64,000 nt of DNA, taken from Eucalyptus grandis (Eukaryota; Streptophyta; Magnoliopsida; Myrtales; Myrtaceae). The stretch lies in assembly GCF_016545825.1 (NCBI RefSeq), contig NC_052616.1:41027529-41091528 (forward strand). The letters are read 5' to 3'. The notes under the pieces are model-generated. The model saw nothing but the letters and a program-made list of their open reading frames with translations, was not told the origin of the DNA and ran no database searches. A program made the translations under genes and the position numbers. This document shows, in pieces, positions 1 through 11,112 of this stretch; within the stretch, counting starts at the first letter, position 1; every line of letters begins with the position of its first letter.

Positions 1-19
1 TCTTTCCATTGATAACACT

Positions 20-215
20 TTTTAGTTATAGAACTCAATTTCACTTGTGACAAATTTTAGGACTCCGTTGTATTTTTTAAAAGATTTAAGACTCAATTGT
101 ATTTTTTGAAAATTTTAGAACTCAATCGCACTTTCATGATAAGTTTTAGGACTTAATTACATTTCTTGAAAGTTTTAGGATTCAATCGCATTTTTATGAT
201 AAGTTTTAGAACTTC
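20..215. repeat. Degenerate ~30-bp tandem repeat, AT-rich
   Basis: About six imperfect units of 29-31 bp. Each unit is built on a pattern like ttttaggactcaat followed by a T-rich stretch and a gataag or gaaag ending. The units differ from each other at several positions, so the array is old. No coding potential is seen. Similar wording (tttaatcttaaactttt) recurs in diverged form at about 8395-8525. Confidence 0.6.
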
Positions 216-266
216 TAATATATTAATTTCTAATTCTGAAAGGCCCCTCTAAAAGAATAATTTGTT

Positions 267-1690
267 TTCCTTCCTTTTTTGTAACTCATGCGCTTATAAT
301 GGGGACGCTAAAATTGGAAATCGGGTTGTTCCAAGAAGATTCACAATGTGTATCAATTCAAATGCGCGTTAGATAAAAGATTGGAAAAGCTATGAACAAA
401 AAGGACAATTGGACATTTCAAATCGCTAACTTAGCTGCCATCTTTGAATTGTGAAAGACGGAAGTCGCTCAGAAATTGTCTAAATAGGTCGTTTGCCGAC
501 TCTTAGCAGAAAATGTCCATGAAAAGCTAACTCTTTAAAAAAATTCAGACCAAAAGTAGGGGGACATTTTGGCAATACTTCATGAAGCGAAAACGAGTTC
601 CTTATAAAAAGTAAGAACTTTTTTGCTTTCCCACCAAAGCTTGAAGTACTAATTAAATTTTAGAAAGTTATGAAAAATATGTAGGCGAACGTAAGTGCCA
701 ATAATTTTAGATGAATGCAATAATTACCTTTTTTTTTTTTTTTTTGGGGGTCAGAAAAATAATTACTCAAGATTAAAGAAAGTCAAAGGGCGACAGTAAA
801 AATACAACAAAGTAAAAGATAAAGTCTGTTTGATCTAGGAAACGATTAGCTAATAAACTTGAAAATTTACTGTTTGAGTAAAAGAAATCTAATCATAAAT
901 CTATTTAAAAAATGTCACCTATATTTGAAATCAGTATCTGAAAAAAACCTACAGTTAAGGAAGTAAAACAAAACTATAAACTCGATTTGTTTGTGCCCAT
1001 TAAAAAAAAAAAAAAAAGAGCATAGCCGGGGACCGAAAATGACATATTGGGAATACCAAGGACTAATACCGTAGTTTCTGAATATTTGATATCCTTTAGA
1101 AGGATTTGCATATTGTGAGTTTGTCAAAAGTCAAGTCTACCATAAGGTTCGACCAAAAATATATGTATATAAACAGTTGTTTTAGGGTTGACGTAGACTC
1201 GACTAGAAAATTCGGTTTTGGTTAGTGCTATCCAAAGACCATTCGACTAGGGAATGTTCTAGGAATAGATGTCTTAAGTCAATCGTAATACATACGAAAT
1301 TCAGTGGTGGGTACTTAGCCTACTTTTTATGCTCCGACAGAGAAACCCTCAGGCGAAAATAACTATAGTGCAAGTAAAATAAAATCTGAGCCGCATCCGA
1401 TAAAATAAAATAGGCCTCGTTAATAAGTATCGGGACATGACCCTGGGAGTGGTAAATGGAAAGTCCATGCAAGTTTTCTAAAATGACCCTTTTTTTTTCA
1501 AGGATATATAAATATGCGGATGTAACTTGCTAAGCTCCTTAAAATGAAAAATTGGCATAATGTAATTTAAATGGAACACAATACTCGAAGAATAATACAA
1601 ATATAATGCAAATAAATCTAAATTTCCCCAAAGGGACTCCTAAACATATTTTTTATGATATTTTTTAAGAAGAAACAAGCCAAATTCAGT
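267..1690 (+). repeat. Duplicated block R1 (direct copy of R2 and R3)
   Basis: This ~1.4 kb block recurs in the same orientation at 5117-6729, near-identical over long stretches, and in a more diverged, partial form at 10075-10937. R1 lacks about 230 bp that R2 carries near 5457-5690. Positions 1120-1360 match the leader upstream of the TIR-NB-LRR gene at 12885-13130 (shared words such as gttctaggaa and gaaaccctcag). No open reading frame with recognisable protein similarity lies in it. I read it as segmental duplication debris around an NLR locus, not as a gene. Confidence 0.8.
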
Positions 1691-1984
1691 GGAGAGAGAG
1701 AGCAGAGGAGGGGGAAGAGAAGCAGCTGTGCGACGTTTTTGTTCTCCTCCGCAAGGGAACGGAACGGAGTAGGGAGAGAGAGAGAGAGAGAGGAGAGAGA
1801 GGACGATTCGACAGGGGACTCAGGCGTCGCAGAGCAGGGAGCGTCAGAGTGGTGGGCCCCACACGCGGCCCGCGCGAATTTTGAACGTCTGACGCCCTCG
1901 CCTACGTGGCGCCACGCATCGACCGCTGAATGGTTTAACCCACCGCCTACGTGGAGGGTTAAACCCAGCCAATATTTTCTCATG
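1691..1984. repeat. GA microsatellite and GC-rich spacer with a short hairpin
   Basis: A (GA)n run covers about 1773-1802. Downstream is GC-rich sequence with two copies of gcctacgtgg; the first runs into an ACGTGGC element of the ABRE/G-box type. An inverted repeat pairs ggtttaaccc (about 1932-1941) with gggttaaacc (about 1958-1967). I see no gene here. Confidence 0.5.
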
Positions 1985-2690
1985 AAGAGAAAAAAAGTTG
2001 TTCGAAAAGAAGATTAATTTAAAAAAAAAAAAATTATTCGTCTGTCCTCCAAAAAAGGGCAAAAAAGGGAAAAAAAAAAAAAAACAAAACAAAAACAACG
2101 TAGGAAAACGAAAACGAAACAAACCAAACCCATCCCTATGACCAAATCAAGATTCGCAGCGGGATGAGGGACTCTTCCCTCCCTTCTTCCTATCCTCCCT
2201 CTCCCCCACAAAAAGAGAAGAAAAACCAAGCCGGGGATCCGTTCTTTTCATCGTTGAATGAATATACCATAATGGCTCTGGCACGTGGATCGGAATTTGC
2301 CAAAGAAGCGCTCACAATATTCGGTAGACGAAAGAAAATTGCAATTCAATCTTACACTCGCTCACCATTTCCACTGCTTTTGCCAGTATGTCCTTTCTCA
2401 CGCGTGCCAATGTCCTTTTTCTTCTCTCCGTTGTTGTGCTTTTAACCATGCCAGGCTACTTTTTCCTACCAATGCCCTTTTTCTTTATTTTTTAAAATTT
2501 TTATTCATTTATTTTTTATTTATTAAAAATTTTAATGATTTTTTTTAAAGTAAGTGACACTTTTGGAAAATCTACCTCTATGAGTACTTGATTCGCATCA
2601 TGATTCCTTTTTTTCTTTTTGTTTGTTGCTCGCTTATGGACTCATGTTGGGTGCAATTTATGCTCCAAAAATCAATTTTTGACTAAAAAT
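1985..2690 (+). repeat. Dispersed repeat family, copy A (forward)
   Basis: This block matches 11113-11800 in the same orientation and 4410-5116 in the opposite orientation. Shared landmarks are an aaaagttgt(t/c)cgaaaagaag start, gggatgagggactcttccct near 2161, a CT-rich middle and ccatgccaggctac near 2448. It is clearly more diverged than the other two copies are from each other. Short open frames are not conserved across the copies, so I do not call a gene. It is probably a fragment of a non-autonomous transposon or of a duplicated flank. Confidence 0.65.
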
Positions 2691-3329
2691 GTGTTTGATG
2701 ACGATAAAACAATTTTCTTCATTTGATAATTACACAAAATTGAACTTCACTTAAGTTTAAAAAATTGGAGGGAAAAAAAAAAAAAGACTCAGCCGGCTCA
2801 ACCCTAAAACCAACTTGGAGCCAGGTTAGTTTTGGCCGTGACTAAGGAGATTTCGAGTTCCAAGATGAGGGCTTATTTATCCTAAAACCAATCACTAGGT
2901 GAAAAGCACAAAATAAAATTTTTTTAAAAAAAGTCTGAATTTTCACATCGGAATTCAAAGAATAAAAACAATTTTTTTGCTTTCCCACCTAATTTTGTAA
3001 TATTCTTCAAATTTTAGAGAATTATGAAAATCTGTAGGTGAATGTACATGTCAACATTTTCACATAAAATTTTTAATTGCATAAGTTTAAAGACAGTCAA
3101 GTTGCGAGTGCCGTAACATTATTAAAAAAACACAGACAAAATAAAAAGTCACTCAAAACAAATCTAGGAAATAAATTAGCAAGTAAAGTAGGGAAAATTA
3201 AAGATTCAAGTTAAAGAAATCCAATCATAAATCTGTTAAAAATTTTGATAAAAATCCTAGAGTTACTACGTAAATAAATAAATAAAAAAACTGCAATCTT
3301 GATTTGTCCGTGACCCATAAAAAGACAAA
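2691..3329. repeat. AT-rich spacer with a partial, diverged R-type repeat
   Basis: About 2975-3250 is a diverged copy of sequence also found near 610-900, 5700-5950 and 10110-10370 (gctttcccacc..., gtaggtgaatgta..., ctaggaaa...attagc). The rest is AT-rich, and no gene is visible. Confidence 0.5.
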
Positions 3330-3740
3330 GCATAGTTTTAGAGTTGACGCAGACTCGAATATTTTCGGAAATATCAACTGATCCTCAACATTTTTATTTT
3401 TTTCTCCAGTGAGAACGAAGCTTGTTTTATTGCGAGTTCGACGAAAGTCACTCTAGGGGAGCGGAGCACACCGGAGGAAAAAGCTGTGGGGGACTGATTC
3501 CGCTTTTCTAGAGTTGACGTAGACTCGAAATATCTTTTTTTTTGTTTTTTTTTTAATTTCATCTTGGACGCTTAAAGATAAAGCAAACGAAAGTACCAGG
3601 AATGGAGGTCTTCATAATGTAAACGCAAGTCAGCAGTGGCTTTTTTTAAAAAGAAAAATTTATGCAAATGCAAAGGGAACGAGCCTTTCATTGAGTCTAG
3701 TATCCTTTTCCAATTAAGTGATTTTTTTGACATAGTTTTT
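3330..3740 (+). repeat. Receptor-leader-like fragment (L2)
   Basis: This stretch lines up with the leader of the TIR-NB-LRR gene (12885-13130). It has agagttgac(g)..gactcga twice (near 3341 and 3512), a segment like aggaatggaggtc..taatgtaaacg at about 3598-3625, and gaacgagcctttcatt at about 3678. It also matches 10490-10580 closely. It stops before any TIR-coding sequence. It looks like a promoter/5' leader remnant of a lost NLR copy. The homology is seen by eye; the origin is inference. Confidence 0.6.
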
Positions 3741-4091
3741 TATTAGATTTCTTTTACTTGAAAAGGAAATTCTCCCCTTCTATTAGTAAATTTGTTTCCT
3801 AGATTTGTTTGGAGAGACTTTCTTTTGTCTTTTTTTTTTTCTAGTAGTGCTCGAATCTTGATTTTCTTTAAACTTAAGCAATTGAAACTTACACACGAAA
3901 ACGTTGACATGCGGAAGATTTCTCCATGGAAAGAACAAAGCAATGCCCATTATCAACATTGAAATGCATAAAACAGAAATAGATCCACCGAGTGCACGCA
4001 TGAATCATTCTATTTTTTTTTTTGTCTATTTTTCTGTTTTCGAGAGAATAACTTTAAGAGTAAATCCGTCTAATAAGACAATTTCATTTTT
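3741..4091 (-). repeat. Segment inverted relative to 9700-9990
   Basis: About 3890-4005 read on the - strand matches about 9780-9870 read on +. Both can be translated as a short hydrophobic stretch with GGS.S.L.IS.LIMGI in common. No start codon context, splice pattern or downstream domain shows that either is expressed. The rest is AT-rich. Confidence 0.45.
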
Positions 4092-5116
4092 CTACTTCTG
4101 GAATAATTTTTAGTCTATAAATATGTTTCCAATAGAAATGAAAAGCAAAAATTTTCTACTTTTCTATTATTAGAACAAAAAGTAGGAATAAAATCTCTTC
4201 TCATTACTCGTCCTCGCTACTAGTTGGCCGCCCACCCGTCGCTTGCCACCTCCTGCTGCTCCTCGCTGTTGTCCCTCGCTGGCCGCCTCTTGCTGCCCAC
4301 TACCTTGCCACCCGGAAAGAAGAAATCTTGTGTTATTACCAAACGAATTTTCATTTCAAGAATAAAAATTTTATATTATTATCAAACACATAAAAGGTCC
4401 ATTTCTAGCTAAAAATCAATTTTTAGAATAGAAATTGCACACAGCATGAGTCCATAAGCAACCAACAAAAAAAATGAAGGGATCACGACGCAAATCAGGT
4501 ACTCACAGAGGTAGATTTTCCAAAAGAGTCACTTACAAAAAAAAAAAAAAAACAAAAAAAAGTATTAAAAAATTTAATAAAAAAGTTAAATGAATAAAAA
4601 TTAGGAAAAAATAAAAGAAAAAGGGCATTGGCAGGCAAAAGTAGCCTGGCATGGTTAAAACTTAAAAGCACAACAACAGAGAGAAGAAAAAGGTGGGCGC
4701 GCGAGAAAGGACATACTGGCAAAAGCAGTGGAAATGGTGAGCGAGCGCAAAGATTGAATTGCAATTTTCTTTTGGTCTTACCGAATTATGGTGAGCGCTT
4801 GCTTGGCAAATTCCGATGGACGTGCCAGGGCCATTCTGGCATATTCATTCAGCGATAAAAAAGTTTAATCCCCGGATTTTATTTTCTTTTTCTTTTTGTG
4901 AGGCAGAGGGAGGATAGGAAGGAGGGAGGGAAGAGTCCCTCATCCCGCTGCGAATCTTGATTTGGTCATAGGGATGGGTTTGGTTTATTTCGTTTTCGTT
5001 TTCGTAGGTCGCTTTTGTTTTCATCTTCTTCTTCTTTTCCTTTTTTGCCCTTCTCTGGATGACAGACGAATCAATTTATTTATTTTTAAATTAATCTTCT
5101 TTTCGGACAACTTTTT
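4092..5116 (-). repeat. Dispersed repeat family, copy B (inverted arm of copy C)
   Basis: This ~1 kb stretch is the reverse complement of 11113-12106. The two arms are near-identical: a 231-bp frame inside them (4628-4858 here, 11348-11578 in the other arm) translates to the same 76 residues without any difference. The left third (about 4092-4440) has the make-up of a MITE with a GC-rich core (gccgcccacc...). B ends abruptly at 5116, where block R2 begins. Confidence 0.8.
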
Positions 5117-6729
5117 TTTCCTTCCTTTTTTGTAACTCATGCGCTTATAATGGGGACACTAAAATTGGAAATTGGGTTGTGCCAAGAAGATTCACAATGT
5201 GTATCAATTCAAATGCGCGTTAGGTAAAAGATTGGAAAAGCTATGAACAAAAAGGACAATTGGACATTTCAAATCGCTCACTCAGCTGCCATCTTTGAAT
5301 TGTGAAAGACGGAAGTTGCTCGGAAATTGTGTCGTTTGCCGACTCTTAGCAGAAAATGTCCATGAAAAGCTAATTCTTTAAAAAATTCAGACCAAAAGTA
5401 GGGGGACATTTTGGCAATACTTGATGAAGCGAAAACGAGTTCCTTGCTCCATTTTCAAACTAATACCATGAAAACGAAGAGAGTTGAATTATTAGGCCCA
5501 TATGATATATAGCTTCACATGCAAAAGTGTGAAACGAAAAAAAGAATCCTAATTTTTGCATCGAATTCATAGTGGCAACCTTTCTTCCAAATCAAACCAT
5601 AAGAATCCTAAATGAAGATCAAGAAACAACCAAGAGATCAAGGCCTTTTTGTTTGGCCTTATAAAAGTAAGAACTTATAAAAAGTAAGAACTTCATTTTT
5701 GCTTTCCACCAAAGTATGAAAAATATGTAGGCGAACGTACGTGCCAATATTTTTAGATGAATGCAATAATTACCTTTTCTTTGGGGGGTTCAGAAAATTA
5801 ATTACTCAAGATTAAAGAAAGTCAAAGGGCGACAGTAAAAAATACAACAAAGTAAAAGATAAGGTCTGTTTGATCTAGGAAACGATTAGCTAATAAACGT
5901 GAAATTTACTGTTTGAGTAAAAGAAATCTAATCATAAATCTATTTCAAAACTATCACCTATATTTAAAATCAGTATCTGAAAAAACCTAGAGTTAAGGAA
6001 GTAAAACAAAACTATAATCTCGATTGGTTTGTGCCCATAAAAAAAAAAACAAAAAAACTTAGCGGGGGAATGAAAATGAAATATTGGGAATACCAAGGAC
6101 TAATACCGTAGTTTTCTGAATATTTGATATCCATTTAGAAGGACTTGCATATTGTGAGTTTGTCAAAGTCAAGTCTACCATAAGGTTCGACCAAAAAAAA
6201 AAAAATGTAAAAAAGTTGTTTTAGGGTTGACGTAGACGACTATAAAATTCGGTTTTGGTTAGTGCTATCCAAAGACCATTCGACTAGGGAATGTTCTAGG
6301 AATAGATATCTTAACTCTTAAGTCAAGCGTAATACATATGAAATTCAGTGGTGGATACTCAGCCTACTTTTTATGCTCCGACAGAGAAACCCTCATGCGA
6401 AAATAACTAAAGTGCGAGTAAAATAAAATCCGAGCCGCATCCGATAAAATAAAATAAGCCTCGTTAATAAGCATCGGGACATGACCCTGGGAGTGGTAAA
6501 TGGAAAGTCCGTGTAAGTTTTCTAAAATGACCCTTTTTTATTAAGGATATATAAATATGCAGATGTAACTTGCTTAGCTCCTTAAAATGAAAAATTGGCA
6601 TAATGTAATTTAAATGGAACACAATGCTCGAAGAATAATACAAATATAATGCAAACAAATCTAAATTTCCCCAAAGGACTCCTAAACATATTTTTTATGA
6701 TATTTTTTAAGAAGAAACAAGCCAAATTA
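5117..6729 (+). repeat. Duplicated block R2 (direct copy of R1)
   Basis: R2 is a direct copy of 267-1690, with an extra ~230 bp at about 5457-5690. Both copies break at the same right-hand junction (after gaagaaacaagccaaatt). The part at 6155-6440 matches the TIR-NB-LRR leader. A cluster of small differences (for example gacact against gacgct near the start) shows it is a real second copy. No gene was found in it. Confidence 0.8.
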
Positions 6730-7235
6730 CTAACATGCAAGATGTAATTTTTTTCATACTTTTTATTACATTTCATTCATGCAAGATAGCAATAAACATT
6801 TTTTAAAAAAAATTGCGATCTTAATGTCCTAAACTATGCATCTACATTTGTGCAGACATTAGATCTTGAGAAATGATATAAAAAATGCATTTACTAGAAA
6901 ACCATGTACTAAGTTAACTTAGGGCTTCATTTTTATCATGGAAAATTAATGATGAGAAAGCATTTTAGAAAAATGATTGCTTGTATCGTTTGAAACAATT
7001 AACCAATAAAAAATGTTATTATCATCGCTAACGATTTATCATTAAATATTTTCATGAAGGCCGAAAATATTTTTCGTATATTCATTTATATAGACAATAA
7101 AAATTAAAATTAAAAAATATTTCTCAAATTATCTAGTTCTCCAAAATAAATGGAGCCTTAAACATGAAAACAGCCAACCAGATATCTGGACCTTCCCTCA
7201 ATCAACTATCACGTGGGAGCATAAATATCCCTGCC

Positions 7236-7237
<2 letters not shown>
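6730..7237. other. AT-rich spacer, nothing recognised
   Basis: About 500 bp of AT-rich sequence follow the end of R2. I saw no gene, RNA or repeat family that I can name. Confidence 0.5.

Positions 7238-7296
<59 letters not shown>
7238..7296. repeat. (TTA)n microsatellite
   Basis: An uninterrupted run of about 19 trinucleotide TTA/ATT units. The poly-isoleucine open frame across it is an artefact of the repeat. Confidence 0.95.
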
Positions 7297-7299
<3 letters not shown>

Positions 7300-7444
7300 C
7301 AATGACACCTTGGATAAATCATGGTGCCCGCATAGAGCACGCCATATTGTCAGCATTTTGTTTTGAGGTAAATCAAAGTCATTTTTAATTGTCTTGCTAT
7401 TCCAGAAAGAATAAGAAATGCTATGCAAAGATAGCCACCCTCTC

Positions 7445-7870
7445 CTAGACCGAGCATTGGTAGGTGAAAGAAAATTGCAAATTCATTTTTCACAGTATAT
7501 TCAAAAGTACCTCAAATGAGTAATCAGGATAATCCAAGTGCCGGAGTCTTGTCATATATCAAAAAAATATTTTCTAATGTTTTAAAGAATTCATTATATT
7601 AAATTTGAGTATGACTTTTCCATTGACCATGAGAATATTTTCTGATAGAAATTTTTTTTGCATAACAAACGGGTCCTAAGAAATGTATTATGGTAATAAT
7701 AGTTCAAAAGTTAATGTCAAAAGGAAGATTAAAATTTGTTTAACTATTTTATTTGGTCGATAACAATTAATTACAAAACAATGTATAGGAAATCAATTCA
7801 ACTTACCATTGAGATACATAGTTTGGATTCATTTTGGTGTATTGGTTAAGCTGACTTTGAAATTTTGAGG
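7445..7870 (+). repeat. Direct repeat D1
   Basis: D1 is paired with 8775-9240 (D2). Shared landmarks in the same order are gaccgagcat, ccaagtgccggagt, aaatttgagtat, ttaccattgagatacatagt and gactttgaaatttt. The two copies differ by many small changes. Confidence 0.65.
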
Positions 7871-8774
7871 TAATTTTATCACAAGTGTATTATTTTGGGG
7901 TTTTTTTTTTTTTTTGGTATCAATCATTTTCTCTATTCCGTGCTTTTATGGGTTGCATGGCAGGCTGTTTTGGTCTCCCTCGTTCTTTCTTTTTATTTTT
8001 TTAATTATTTATTTTTCTCCAGACATTTATATATAAAAAAAATGCATTGAATAGAAAACCAAGTACTAAGTTAACTTAATTAAACATGAAAACGGGAAAC
8101 CAAAACCAAATATCCATGCCCCGCCGAGCACGAGCATCACTCGGCATCTTTTTACACACCGAGCGTTCTGCCATTTCCTCTCTGTTGCTCCGCTTTTATG
8201 CCCCTCATGCCAGGCTGTTTTGATCCGCCAATTCCCTTTTTTCTGTTTTTGTCATTTTTATTCATTTAATTCTTTTTTGATTTTTTTAATGTAAGTAACA
8301 AAGCGACTGTTATGAAAGATTTTGGTGTCAAATATGGTGAGCTACGTGGAAAAATTGTCCAAAATTTTTTAAATGTATAGCCCGGCGACTAATTTAATTC
8401 TAAATATTTTAATTATATCAATTTAATCTTAAACTTTTTGACAATTTATCAATTTTGATGGTATCAATTTAATCTTAAAATTTTTTATGAGTTATCACTT
8501 TAATCATAAATCTTTTAAAGTCTAGTTCTAGACATACTCAGCCATCTTATGCGGTACGATCATGTAATGTGATAATTTTTATAATTTGTAAATTTTCTGA
8601 ACTTTTCTCTTTTTTATCTTGTCTTCCCTTTTTTTTCTTTTTCTTCTCAGTTTTCCCTTTTTCCCGCTGCTTTCGCTGGTTTGTCCTTTTGACGCGTGCC
8701 CCCTTTTTCTTCTCTGTTATTGTGCTTTTATGCGTCCATGCCAGGCTGTTTTTGCCAGCCAATTCCTTTTCTCT
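7871..8774. repeat. Three short fragments of the copy A/B/C repeat family, and AT-rich repeats
   Basis: Short pieces centred on gcttttatg..catg(c/g)caggctgtttt occur near 7940, 8195 and 8725. They are related to the middle of copies A, B and C. About 8395-8525 is a degenerate run of (t)caatttaatcttaaa-type units. No gene is seen. Confidence 0.5.
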
Positions 8775-9240
8775 TAGACCGAGCATCAGTAGAGGCAAGA
8801 TAGTTGCAATTCATTTTTAACAGTACAACGGAAAGTATCTCAAATGAATAATCGGGATACTCCAAGTGCCGGAGTTGTCATATTTCAAAAAAATAAAATT
8901 TCTAACATTTTAAAGAATACATTTACTAAATTTGAGTATAAGTTTTTACTAATCATGAGAATCGCTTCTATTGACTCATTTTCCTAAACGAAACATGACA
9001 AAAATTATAGATAATGCTTTCCAAAATAAAAATTTTCACGAAATAAATGGACCCAAAGTGATGGACTATGATAGTAAAATTTAAAAAATTAGTCAAAAAA
9101 GAAAATTAAATTTTTTTAACTGTTTTATTTCATAAAAACAATTTATTACAAAACAATGTGCAAGGAGTTAAATAAACTTACCATTGAGATACATAGTTTT
9201 GTTTCGTTTAGATAGATTGATCAAGCAGACTTTGAAATTT
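8775..9240 (+). repeat. Direct repeat D2
   Basis: Second copy of 7445-7870, in the same order and orientation. See D1 for the shared landmarks. Confidence 0.65.
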
Positions 9241-10074
9241 TGCTTTTGCTAATAGAAAACATGTCAACGCGGCTTCTTAGATTTGATATTGAGTTCTTCT
9301 ACAAGAGCTTTCTTTAACTTTTCGTAAATGGAGAATATTGCGATCATTTAAAAAGCAAAAGTATCCATGAATTTAAATGTTGAGATATCTAGAAATATAA
9401 ACTTTTAATACTAATACAAAAGCAACGACATAAAAAAAAAAAGGAAAGCTTGTTAATCCGACATTCAAGCCAGAGAGAAGGAGAGATGGGCGGCTAAGCA
9501 TAATTCCTGGTGGAATCTTTTGACTTTTGAAAGAAAAAACACGAGTTACTTGCTCCACTGTCAAATAAGTACAATTAAAACTAGGGGCGAAAGTCAGTGC
9601 CCTTTCAACCATAATAATTATTTTGGTTCCCATTGTATCGTGCTAAACTTACGGTTCTACCTGAGAACTGGTGGTTGAAACTAGAATAGGAAGGAACTAG
9701 TGGAGATTTTCTCTTTCCTTTGTGAGTACTTGATTGGCTCGGAGATTCCTTCTTTTTCCTTTGTTTGTTGCCTGCAAGTGGACTCATCTAGTGTGCAATT
9801 TGGTGGATCTGTTTCTGCCTTGCGCATTTCAAGGTTGATAATGGGCATTTTCATGCTCCTTTTTTTTAGAAAATTGAAGGACTAACTTGTACTGGAATTG
9901 CGAATTCTAGTCAATTTCTAGCTGTTTTTACGAAGATTTTTTTTTTGGTGTTGTAAGTATAGTTGCAAAACTTGGAATGCTTAATAAAAGGCCTGGAACC
10001 AATCACTAAGCGCAAAAGGGGAAAAAAAAAACTTAATTTTCACATCTGAATTCAAAGAGTTGAATCCATAAAAC
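9241..10074. other. Spacer with fragments shared with 2.6 kb and 3.9 kb
   Basis: About 9720-9790 resembles 2578-2655 (gagtacttgatt...gtttgttgc...ggactcat). About 9780-9870 is the forward counterpart of the inverted segment at 3890-4005. No intact gene is visible. Confidence 0.45.
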
Positions 10075-10937
10075 AACCTAGAGATAAGGGTCTATTTGTT
10101 TGGGCTTATAAAAAGTAAGAACTGACTTTTTGCTTTCCCATCAAATTAGTAATATTGTAATTTAAATTTTAGAGAATTATGAAAAAATTTAGGTGAATGT
10201 ACATGTCAACATTTTTATGAGAAAGTTTTGATTGCTTAATACTAAAGAAAGCCCAAGTGCGAGTACCACAAAAAAAATATATAAAAAAAAAAGTCACTCC
10301 AAATATATCTAGGAAACGAATTAGCTAATAAATCAGGAAATTTATTGTTCGAGTGGAAATCTACTCATAAATTTATTTTACAAAAAGAATCACCTTTCTA
10401 AAAGTGGGATCTAAGAAGCCCTAGAGTTAAAGAAAATAAATACATCCATGTCTTATTTACTCTAAATTAAAATTCAGGTCTAGAAATAGAGCTCTCAAGC
10501 ATAATATAAACGAAATTCAGTAGCGTCTGGTCAATCTACTTTTTATGCAAATGCAAAGTGAACGAGCCTTTCATTGATTAGGTGCTCCGACAAAGGGAAA
10601 CCCTCAGGCAAAAAAAAAAATCAATAATCAAAGCAATTAAAATAAATAAAGTACGAGTAAAATAAAACCTGAGCCGCGTCTAATAAAATGACATAAGGCC
10701 TTGATGTCGAGCTTCAAGATAAGACCCTGTGAGTAGCGAATGGGAAGTCTGAGCAAGACTTTTGAGATGTACTAATTTGTCAAGGGATATATATATATAA
10801 ATAGACGCAACTTGCCAAAATAAGTTGCTTTCCTAAAAATCGTTCTTGTAATTACGAAAATTTAGCGTAATGTAATCTAAATGGAACACAATCCTTGGAT
10901 AATAATACAAATATAGTGGAAATGAATCGAAATTTCC
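10075..10937 (+). repeat. Duplicated block R3 (diverged copy of R1/R2)
   Basis: R3 is collinear with the right two thirds of R1 and R2 but clearly more diverged. It includes the gtacgagtaaaataaaa...gagccgc section (about 10650-10680) and ends at the same aaatggaacacaat...aaatttcc edge. Positions 10440-10640 carry the leader-like part, with gaacgagcctttcattgatt and gaaaccctcag, very close to the TIR-NB-LRR leader. Confidence 0.7.
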
Positions 10938-11112
10938 GGCCAGCTGCCGACAATCACGGACTGGGCCCCTCTCCTTCCGCCCCGCGACGCGGGACCGGAC
11001 CCTCCCAAAGAGAAAAAGAAAGAAAAAAAGAGTCCTCCCCGTGATGAACTCGACCGACGCTTGTCCTTGCTTAACTGTCAGAGCTTTGTGCGTGGGGGCC
11101 GGCCACGAGGGG
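10938..11112. other. GC-rich junction segment
   Basis: A short GC-rich stretch (cgccccgcgacgcgggaccgg and neighbours) lies between R3 and copy C. No gene is recognised. It has no obvious partner elsewhere in the window. Confidence 0.4.

Noticed and set aside
4628..4858. 76-codon frame that is identical in 11348-11578
   Set aside because: Identity comes from the inverted duplication of the DNA. The diverged copy A does not keep the frame, and the peptide resembles no protein.
7164..7388. Frame with a poly-isoleucine run
   Set aside because: Artefact of the (TTA)n microsatellite.
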